Source of the DNA: Asterionellopsis glacialis
Lineage: Eukaryota; Bacillariophyta; Plagiogrammaphyceae; Rhaphoneidales; Asterionellopsidaceae
Direction of reading: 5' to 3'
Length of the DNA stretch: 20,755 nucleotides
Assembly (NCBI GenBank): GCA_014885115.2
Contig: WKLE02001172.1
Location: forward strand, 1 to 20,755
The notes beneath the pieces are model-generated. The model saw only the letters and a list, made by a program, of their open reading frames with translations. It ran no database searches and had not been told where the DNA came from. Positions 9,972 to 18,100 of the stretch are shown here, in pieces. Each line of letters starts with the position of its first letter. The stretch's first letter is position 1. The translations under genes were made by a program, and so were the position numbers.

Positions 9972-12102
9972 TTAGAGTAACACTGTGCTCTCGTAGGTAT
10001 ATTCTCGTTTGGCAGAAGTAGGTAAATCTGGAGATCGTGATGGAGCTTCAGGTGCTCTGCCTGTTGGGACAAATGTTAAATCTCGATTTCGCTCCAACTC
10101 ACATGCCGCGCATGCACTACCTATGGCTGATGCACAAGTATGAAGTTCCTTTCTGTCTGATGTTGTAAAAAAACCGGGTTCTTCTTCACCGAGATAGACA
10201 GGTGTGTCCCAATCTGCCGCAATGTTAAACTCCTCTGTTGCAGTTGTTGTGTGGCCCTCACTTGCCTCGTCACTCGCAATATCTTTAGCATAATCCTTAG
10301 TTATATCGTCATCGTCATCGAAAGGTACATGGTCGAAGGCATCTTGTTTTCTTTTATCATTGGCAAACAAGGCCAAGACAATCAAAATTGTAGCGACTGA
10401 ACAACACAACGCAATCCACCCTGGAACACCCAAGCCTGATCTACCTTTTTCTCCAGTGTTTGTATCTCCAAAAGTTCCAGAATTTCTATCAGTGTCATCA
10501 ACAGGCGTGACTGTAATATCAGCTATATTTAGTAGCCCAGGAAGGCTAATGTCGAACTTTTCAAGTTCATCAAGTAGTCTCTGTCTAAGGTCAGCTGGTG
10601 GGTCAACACCATCATTCAAGTATATACTGACAACTTGTTCAGTTTCATGACAAGAAGCTCCAACGGGGACCTCACCGCCACCAGGGATCGAAGGAGTACA
10701 AGAACCTTAGATTAGATAGGAAAGAGTAGCGTACAGTGCACTCGTTAGAGCCATTCCACAGCCTCATGAAATAAAAAAACGACGTAGCAATATATTCATT
10801 AAAGCAACCCCATTACTTACCAACAACTTTTCCATCTTCAAAGACAACATTTACGATTCCATCTTTAGTGTTAACATCATCTGACATTAGCTTTCGCGAA
10901 TTAGTTGGGCATCCGGCAACCGCAGGTGCGACAATTTGTTGTAATGCTCTTGTGAGGGACTCCATAATGGATACAATGTCATAACCACCACGAATTGTAA
11001 GGTCCATGCCAACATTAAACTTGACAGAATTACCTGTCGTGGGGGCAGTGCCGAGACTGATGGCATCGCAATCGTTGATAACGAAAACGTCGGGAACAAC
11101 TGCTAATGTAGGCATGGCCGTTGGAGCACAAGTAACTTTGTGTTTGCCTTTACCTTTGTCTTTAGCTTTGCCACCTTTGCCACCTTTGCCGCCTTTGCCT
11201 TTTTCTTTTTTGCCTTCTGCATAACACCATTTCTCCTTTTTACCCTTTCCTTTTCCCTCTTTTTTGTCAAGCTTATCTTTGCCCTTTCCCCCCTTTCCCT
11301 TCTCCTTGTTTTTGGCTTTCCCCTTTCCCGTACTTGCATTGCTTGGTTGTGCATCCGGAAGCGCATCTGGAAGCGCATCAGCAGTGTGCTCATCTCCAAA
11401 ATGACCCGTACTGATACCTGTCGAGCCAGTAGAGGAATCGCCAATGGAACTATCAGGTACATCCACCGCGACTGGAGAAGCTGTAGGTTCCGGAGTGGTA
11501 ATTGGATCAAATGGAAATGTGGAATCAGCAGTGGCTCCTACGTCGTCTTCAGGTGGCTCATCATATTCTATATTTTCATCCGTTTTCATTACTTTTGGTA
11601 CTGGCTTTTTCCATTGAACACGAGGCTCACGAAGTGTCTTCGCAGGATCCTTGGAAGCCGTCTTCTCAGGATCCTTGGAAGTCGTCTTCGCAGGATCCTT
11701 GGAAGTCGTCTTCGCAGGATCCTTGGAAGCCGTCTTCGCAGGATCCTTGGAAGCCGTCTTCTCAGGATCCTTGGAAGTCGTCTTCGCAGGATCCTTGGAA
11801 GTCGTATTCACAGGATCCTTGGAAGTCGTTTTCACAGGATCCTTAGAAACTTCGTTTTTTTCTGTAACTGGATCTGACTTCTGTTTAAATCTGAAATGTG
11901 TCGATGTTGGCATTCGTCTTCCTCGAACACCATTATCAGGTCTTTGTATCAATGCTAATCGGGCAGTTCTCTTATCTGCATTCACTGATGAAAGTAGCAA
12001 AATAGATATTGTACCTAATTGGAATAAGTATTTCATGACAGTCATGCGTCGACCATTTCGTTGATGTGGTTGTTGATGGTGACAGTTATTATTTTTCCTC
12101 AT
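9972..12102 (-). CDS. Secreted-type single-pass membrane protein with SKDPxKTx repeats, Lys/Gly-rich stretch and SEA-like domain
   Basis: The model joins 12102-10821 and 10705-9972 on the minus strand (671 residues, stop TAA). The ATG at 12102 is the first in frame; a second ATG at 12045 would give a tighter signal peptide. A hydrophobic core at residues 25-39 ends in SSVNA, a likely cleavage site near 42. Residues 86-156 hold nine 8-residue SKDPxKTx units. Residues 259-322 are Lys/Gly-rich (KGKGGKGKDK type). From about 324 to 480 a folded region has a beta-alpha-beta-beta-alpha pattern with several Cys (NVGMDLTIRGG, IVNVVFEDGKVVG, ETEQVVSIYLNDG), suggestive of a SEA-like domain. A membrane helix lies at about 521-543 (WIALCCSVATILIVLALF), followed by a 128-residue acidic cytosolic tail. 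The Thr/Pro phrases (PTASPVAV, APTAMPT) are typical of diatom extracellular proteins. A cell-surface or wall role is inference. An RKL motif sits near 403-405. Confidence 0.75.
10706..10820 (-). other. Intron of the SKDP-repeat membrane protein gene (115 bp)
   Basis: On the minus strand the donor is GTTG|GTAAGTAA and the acceptor is ATCTAAG|GTTCT. Splicing is phase 1: the G left at 10821 joins GT to make a Gly codon. The joined reading (KVVG-SCTPSIPGGG) runs without a stop into the downstream exon and completes the Cys-containing domain. Without splicing the upstream frame stops right after the donor. Confidence 0.85.
11642..11850. repeat. 24-bp coding tandem repeat, nine units
   Basis: The hexamer GGATCC recurs exactly every 24 bp at 11645, 11669, 11693, 11717, 11741, 11765, 11789, 11813 and 11837. 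Units are nearly identical; the differences are mostly single substitutions that exchange Ala, Glu or Val after KDP, or Thr for Ala at the end of the unit. Because the period is a multiple of three, the repeat keeps several other frames open too, which explains the long plus-strand frames here. The high identity points to recent expansion or homogenisation. Confidence 0.95.
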
Positions 12103-12294
12103 GGTGGTGCTCAAGATAAAAGTTTCTTTCCATACAATTTTCTTGAGTGGAGTTGCCTGAAACCTAGAGGATTACGGTATGATGTGCAGTAAAAATGTGT
12201 GAGCATCGATACTTCATCCATGACCAATAAGCCGAGGTTCGAAGGTTGACAACTAACTATCGGAGATGGTGCGTTGAGAAAAGATAGTCGGGTC

Positions 12295-12304
12295 GGCGCG
12301 AAAA
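12295..12304 (-). promoter_or_regulatory. E2F-like site TTTTCGCGCC upstream of the SKDP-repeat gene
   Basis: Read on the minus strand the sequence is TTTTCGCGCC, a match to the general E2F/DP consensus, about 190 bp upstream of the ATG at 12102. It is oriented toward that gene but also lies in the shared divergent region. It is a sequence match only; such a short motif can occur by chance. Confidence 0.3.
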
Positions 12305-12837
12305 AATGTGACCTAAATACTCAGCGTCGGTTCGAGAGGTGCATCCTCGCCCAACGTATCTGACATAATTATTTTATGACTAGGCACGTGAAACTCGTCG
12401 AAATCAATAGCCCGGTATGCTTATACATAGGAGAACTCCGCCTACATTCATTGAAAATAATACGATCTGAAGACATATATTCAAATCGAACGCATCGCTG
12501 AAAAATACCATCGCAACATTATTAGAACTAATGTTAAGAGTAATTCTAATATCCATCGTCACACTTGGCAATGCTGCTTTTTTTGCATACCGAAACCGTT
12601 ACGGTCTACAGTCGCTGGTAGCGAGGATTACATTTCTATGAGTATTTGAATATATGTATATAAGTGGATTGCTTTATTCATATATGAATACTTTTTGAAT
12701 TCTCGTTCAAAATTTCGGCGACTTTTGCGGAGAAAGCTGGCATAACGGGCTCGTTTTAGCGGACCATCGATCCGTTCGCTTGCCAAATCTTCTCATTATA
12801 ATTCTTCAGTTCCACCCACATCACCGGGCCCCTGCTT

Positions 12838-13133
12838 GTGAGTACGAAATAGCTTGTTTTGTCAGCCATGAGACCGCTTTGTCTCTTTTGTTTGGATCGG
12901 TTGTTGATACTGCTATGGAAAAAATGATCTCCATTGCCTTGTTGAAGAAACAACAGTTTTAGTCGTTGGAGAAAGATGGTCAGATCGACATCCAGAATTG
13001 TTTTGATGGGGCACATCAAAAATTTATTCGTTTCCATGTGGTTCGTTAATTTTTTGAATTACACTTGAAAGCATTGGTTCAACGGGCATGATAAATCTAA
13101 CACAAACGCTGCTGCTTCTTCTTTTCATTACAG
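12838..13133 (+). other. Probable 5' UTR intron of the acidic membrane protein gene
   Basis: A strong acceptor (GCTTCTTCTTTTCATTACAG) ends at 13133, only 13 bp before the ATG at 13147, and is preceded by a branch-point-like CTAAC at about 13098. The best upstream donor is GTGAGTAC at 12838, giving a 296-bp intron, longer than the frame-supported introns in this window (92-118 bp). The acceptor is convincing; the donor choice is tentative, since nothing in a UTR fixes the frame. Confidence 0.45.
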
Positions 13134-13146
13134 AATATCATTCAAG

Positions 13147-14646
13147 ATGAACCCTAAATTCACCGGACTTGCCCTCGCGGGCCTTTTGGCACAAGCCGCC
13201 GCCACCAAGCCTGCTTTCGCCCAGCGCAAGGTCAGCACAAAAAGCCTTCGTAAGATGCAACGTAAGTTGGAAGAAGAGGAACTCACTGGTGATTACTCTG
13301 TCAGCTTCAACACCTGTATGCACATCAAGGTCAACGACGAAAACTTGTACGACGATAACTACGTTGCCTTGACCCAAAACGGATACGTTGAGGCTGTCAA
13401 GTCCATGGTTGTTTTCGATGTCTGCAAGACTGAATACTGTGGTTATGAAGGTAACAGCAACATGCACTCCATTGACCTTGCCACTTGGGTTGGATCCCTC
13501 GTAGAGGCCCCTGTCAACAAGAAGGAGGCTTACTGTGAGGCATGCAGGGAATCTGATGAATACTGCAATGCTGAAGAGGAAGAGGAGGAAGAAGAGGCAG
13601 AGGAAGATGAAAACAATGAAGAGGAGGACGAAGAAGATAAGGATGAAGAAGAGAACGAAGAAGACGAGGAAGATGACAAGGATGAAGACGAGGAAGAAGG
13701 CGAGAACGACGAAGAAGGCGAGGAAGATGACAAGGATGACGAAGAAGACCGTAAGCGTAAGCTTGCTGTTGCCAAGCGTCACCTCGCCGGAAACTACGTC
13801 GACTGCGACACCTGTGCTGCCCAAGGATGCTTCGACGAAGACGAGGAAGACCAAGGTGATGACGCTGCCATCCAAGATGAAGACGTCGTCGAATGGATCC
13901 AAGAGCTTGCTGAGTGTGTCCAACTTGATGAACAATACAACGACATGAACCTCTACGCCGGACTCACCTGTAACGGAGAGGGAACTGGTGTCACCATTGG
14001 TATCTTTGTTGATGAAGACTGTACTCTTCTCACCAACCAACAAAACGTCAAGAATGTCATGGCCAACGACGGCGACTTCTACGCTCTTTACCAAAACTCT
14101 GCCAACCTCATGACCTACTCCTTCATCAATGATGTCTCATGCGAACAAGTTGAATACCAAGCCTTGGGCGATGACGAAGAAGAGGAACAAGATGAAGACG
14201 AAGAGGAGCAGAATGAAGCCAACGAAGTCTGCCAAAACCTTGTTGGCGGTGAAATGTACTCCAAGCTCGGCTACTGTGAAGTTGATGAGGATGAAGAAGA
14301 AGAGGAAGATGACGAGAACGAGAACAACTGGTACAGTTATGATCTTACTGCCGACCAAGCCGAAGATGCTGGTGCCATCTGTCAATACATTACGGACTTC
14401 GAAGGTAAGTACGAAGCTTCTTCCAATGTTGACTACGAACACTCCGAAGACAACGAGGGCGGAACATTGTACGACTACTCTGCAGGAAAATCCGGTAGCG
14501 ACGGTTCAGGTGGCATGGTTATTGGAATCATTGTCCTCGTCCTTGCCATCATTGGTGTCACTGTTGCCGCAGTCTCTGCATGCACAAAGAAGTCTTCTTC
14601 AGACTCCAAGCGTGAGCCTCTTAACAAGAACGGCCAAATGGCATAA
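13147..14646 (+). CDS. Acidic, Cys-containing type I membrane protein, signal peptide, likely abundant
   Basis: A single exon of 499 residues from ATG to TAA. The N-terminus (MNPKFTGLALAGLLAQAAA) is a signal peptide, with possible cleavage near residues 20-26 (AAATKPAFAQ). A Cys-containing module follows (about 48-141: SFNTCMHIKVNDENLYDDNY, then YCEACRESDEYC). A Glu/Asp-dominated block runs from 143 to 201. Next come basic RKRKL (202-206) and RHL (211-213), a second Cys region (DCDTCAAQGC) and a domain with CVQL, LTCNGEG and DEDCTLL. Two shorter acidic stretches precede a membrane helix at about 458-480 (MVIGIIVLVLAIIGVTVAAV) and a short basic, Ser-rich tail. Codons favour C-ending synonyms (GAC, AAC, GTC, CTC, ACC) far more than the neighbours, as in highly expressed diatom genes. 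It resembles a common but unnamed stramenopile family of secreted YCxxC proteins. Function is unknown; wall, silica-vesicle or Ca2+-binding roles are guesses. Confidence 0.85.
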   Translation: MNPKFTGLALAGLLAQAAATKPAFAQRKVSTKSLRKMQRKLEEEELTGDYSVSFNTCMHIKVNDENLYDDNYVALTQNGYVEAVKSMVVFDVCKTEYCGYEGNSNMHSIDLATWVGSLVEAPVNKKEAYCEACRESDEYCNAEEEEEEEEAEEDENNEEEDEEDKDEEENEEDEEDDKDEDEEEGENDEEGEEDDKDDEEDRKRKLAVAKRHLAGNYVDCDTCAAQGCFDEDEEDQGDDAAIQDEDVVEWIQELAECVQLDEQYNDMNLYAGLTCNGEGTGVTIGIFVDEDCTLLTNQQNVKNVMANDGDFYALYQNSANLMTYSFINDVSCEQVEYQALGDDEEEEQDEDEEEQNEANEVCQNLVGGEMYSKLGYCEVDEDEEEEEDDENENNWYSYDLTADQAEDAGAICQYITDFEGKYEASSNVDYEHSEDNEGGTLYDYSAGKSGSDGSGGMVIGIIVLVLAIIGVTVAAVSACTKKSSSDSKREPLNKNGQMA

Positions 14647-15133
14647 GTTTGTTTTCTAGAAGACATTCGAGCTTTTTAAAAAGGTCAATGTGCTGACGGG
14701 CAAGCCTTGCTTGCACAAACTTGTGATTGGTGTATTACATATTGGAGTTTTTGTATAATTGTTATTAGGAGAAATTTAATTTCACGACATATTTGAATAT
14801 ACTGCTGCTTAGCTACTTTTAGGATAACGTCTTTACAAATTTGCTCTATTTTAGTAATGTTTACTATCACTGCGCACAACGATGTTCAATAGTTCGCTAC
14901 CACTACCTCCAAGAGCACTAAGGCTACACCTGAGGCTGCCTTTGTGTATGTTGTACAATAGATACTAAGAATATTCATACTCGTTGTCTTAATTCTGACA
15001 GAACAGTCGCGTAAGAACATTTGTTCTTCCAGATGCTCAAAAGATATACACTAATACGGTGGTATCGCTCTACTCGTAATGGATGGATTCAAGGAAATAA
15101 AAATCGCGTCGAGAAGGATACATGGCCCGACAA
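14647..15133. other. Convergent 3' spacer, no gene
   Basis: About 490 bp between a plus-strand stop at 14646 and a minus-strand stop at 15134, so it contains both 3' UTRs. It is AT-rich, with no coding pattern, no repeat and no RNA gene that I can recognise. Confidence 0.6.
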
Positions 15134-18100
15134 TCATTTAGAGAGGGGTTTTGCATCAGTACGATGGATACCTTTGCGGTTTTCTGAGGTCCTCACCACC
15201 TGTTTTTCTGAATTCCTCATTGGAGGCATCGGAGATAGCCCGAAAGAACCACGCTTCTTTGAAGCCATTGTAATTTGTCTATTTGTATTTCTGGCAGCTT
15301 TAGGTGTATCATGACTATGATTTGGGGGATGATGATGATGAGATGACGATGATTTTGCAGTGTGCGGCTCCTCCTGTTGATGTTCACGTGGCGAAGCCTT
15401 CATGATTGGAGATGCTTGGCCATGGGATGGTATTGTGACTTCGATGAGGCCAAGGGACTCAGCGCGTTCATAGTGCTTCACAACAGCAGCATTTGGTGCC
15501 CGCTCATTTTCAACCGTCGGTGGTACTGGTACCGCTACACCTGCTATCGCTATGTCAGGATCTCCTCCATCATACGAGGGGGAATCATACGAAGGGAATC
15601 TCTTCATATCTTGATTTTTTGTTCCAATATTTTGGGCATGATATTCAGTAGCATCCTCCCTAATCAAAATCCATCGAAAGGAATCAGTGAAAAGCACCGG
15701 AACCGGCTCAATATCATCAATCATTGTGACGACATCTTCGTTTGTCACAGAATGAACATCATGGCCATCGTTGCTATCAGAAGATAAACTTGTTTTGTCT
15801 CGGCGATATTGAACAACTGCGTCTTGAACAAACTTGGTGAGTAATGATAGTGCAAAAGCTCCCAACAAAAGCAGATACCAGCCTATCTCAATCGTTGGTT
15901 GTACCTTGAAGCACTGAGCATCGTCCTCATCCAAAAAACCGTAAAATTCAAGCGTAGCGAAAGTAGTATTCAGGCTCTCGCAGTACTGATTGACCATGAA
16001 CTCTGAAGCAGATCCCAATTGCCAGGAGCTGATAAATATGGAAACAACAAAAACATCGAGGTATTGCCACGCTTGAAGGATCTCGACAAAAAAAAGACGC
16101 CTTGTTCGTGTTTTGTCATCCATCGGAGCAAACCACTGTAAAAGTAATCCTGCGATAATGAAATGAATTTAAACGACATTGCATCGGTTAGTTAGGTCCA
16201 GAACACTGCTAAAAAAAGTCGGTTGATACTGGTGCAGCACGCATTTAAGCAAACATACCAAGAGATTGAATTACGGGAACAATCAGTACCGATACAATCA
16301 TCAATGCCGATAGTGAAAGGTGACCAATATAGGCTTTCGCAGTTCCCAAAAAACTTGCGTTATCCATGAGAAGCTGAACTATATTGAACAAGCTATAAGT
16401 ATCCTGGGCTTGCTCAAAGTCACGACCGGCCTCAATTGCAATACCTATCAAGCCCAAAAACTCAACTGAAAGAGAGACCAAAGATACACCAAGCACGATA
16501 ACAATCACAAGAACACCAACAGAAACGGCTAAGCCCATATTGACTCCACGCCGTACTCTGAGTTTGTCGTACTCGGCACGGTGAGGTCTTGAAAAAGCAT
16601 GATCGTGAAGAATATGTCGGTCTGTCTTGTTCGGGATTTCTATCGAATTGCCATCAAGTTCATCCGTATTTATCCTACTACATCGCTTCTGCTCGTAGAC
16701 ATGGCAAGATGCTCGCTGAGTGCGACGGTGATAGTAAATAATGAAATGGGAACTGATTTGTGATAAAAACTGTGCGATCATGTTTGCGTAAATTCCCCAA
16801 CGAGGTTCCACCATTACTTCAATAGAATAGAAATCTTCAGGGAGAAAAAGCCTGTCCGGACTTACAAGTGATATCCGAAAAGCAACCATTGCCATGATCA
16901 ACACAAATATATCAACAATACTCCATTTAGCAAGTGCCTCAAGCCAAGCTAAAATGGAGCCTCGCCGAGAAGTTGACACCTTGCTAGGAGGAAGAAACCA
17001 CAAGGCTAGAGTAATGATTTGCTTGGTATAAGGCCATATCCCAGAGAAGAGCAGGATGAGGATTGCAAGTTCCTCACCTCCAGCATTCCATAGATCGATG
17101 ATAGTCTTAGCGACGTTAAATTCGAAGACATTTGAAATGTCAATGCTCTCCTCAGCAATACCAAGTACAAGATTCACTGAGCCGCCAAGACTAAGATGAC
17201 CGCTAAGGAATAAAGCGATATTGATGAGTAGAACAATAGGCACTGCAACCCGAGCAATGGCGGGAACCTCTGGGCTTTGAAACAAAGCTTTACTTAGCTT
17301 GTCTACTTCTTCCTGCTTTTCTTTGCCTTTCTTCTGTTGCAGTGCTATTTGCGAAATGCGTGAACTAGGAAGTGATCGGAGCCACACCTGATTCCTCTGC
17401 CGAACATATCTCCGTACAACGTAGCCAATCGCAACAAAAGCAAAAATGATACATAGAATTGTAATCGCAACAGCGATGAGGAAAGATACCGTTTCATCTC
17501 TACCGCCTGAATCTAGTAGTGGGTCATACTTCGCACTCGTTGCGTTTATGACGTACTCGGGATGGTGTGGGCATCTTTTTGGAGCTTCACTTATAAAACG
17601 GTCTGCTTGAGTTTGAAAGAATTCGCCTTCAATTAATTGAGTGACGTATTCAAGAATATCATTCGCTGCTCCTTTAGCTTCCTCCACCGCCTCAGCGGAG
17701 TTCAGCCGGTCATCGAGCTCTGCTAGACCCTCACTCGTGCAGTTATTGCAAGTCACATTAAGGTCCAAATCTGTAACTGACAGTATCAAGTCTCTGATGC
17801 CAACGCTTGATTGAGAATTCTCTAACCGGATACCTCGCGAATCTAGCAAAGGTGGCGGTAAAGTGGCCGCCCAACAATTAGGATTGAGAATATTTTCAAG
17901 AGGAAATGTTACGAAAGCCTCTTCATCGATCAACAAAAGAATCTCGATTGCCGTCCTTATATCGTTCAAGGCGAGGGTGACATTGACTTCATTCCAAATT
18001 TCCAAGTCATCTGATATATCCAGGAAGTGAATGCAGTGAAGTTTTTAGAAATGTTCTGAAGGAAACAGAAATAGAGATAGATAATCGACGTTAACTACTT

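Larger units (their letters stand above)
12103..13146. other. Divergent intergenic region between two secreted-protein genes
   Basis: About 1.04 kb separates the minus-strand ATG at 12102 from the plus-strand ATG at 13147, so both promoters lie here. It contains an E2F-like GGCGCGAAAA at 12295-12304, a perfect 14-bp palindrome ATTCATATATGAAT at 12676-12689, and a probable 5' UTR intron near the right end. The open frames at 12756-13037 (minus) and 12780-12962 (plus) overlap each other, have no domain-like features and are not called. Confidence 0.55.

Noticed and set aside
11140..11877. A 245-codon plus-strand frame with RRILGSRL repeats
   Set aside because: The 24-bp repeat has a period divisible by three, so it keeps several frames open. 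The minus-strand frame has the signal peptide, the splice join and the membrane helix.
12228..12345. GGTTCGA words resembling a tRNA B box
   Set aside because: They do not match the full GGTTCRANYCC box, and no A box or cloverleaf could be fitted around them.
12756..13037. Overlapping short frames on both strands in the divergent region
   Set aside because: They overlap each other, lack recognisable features and coincide with the probable 5' UTR intron of the acidic gene.
13530..13775. A Ser-rich minus-strand frame opposite the acidic block
   Set aside because: Poly-Ser arises from reading the GAA/GAC-rich block in the antisense direction. There is no independent coding evidence.
13138..14094. 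A 318-codon hydrophobic open frame on the minus strand
   Set aside because: It is the antisense of the acidic gene: GAA/GAC-type codons read backwards give Phe, Leu and Val runs. The plus-strand frame has a signal peptide, Cys pattern and codon bias.
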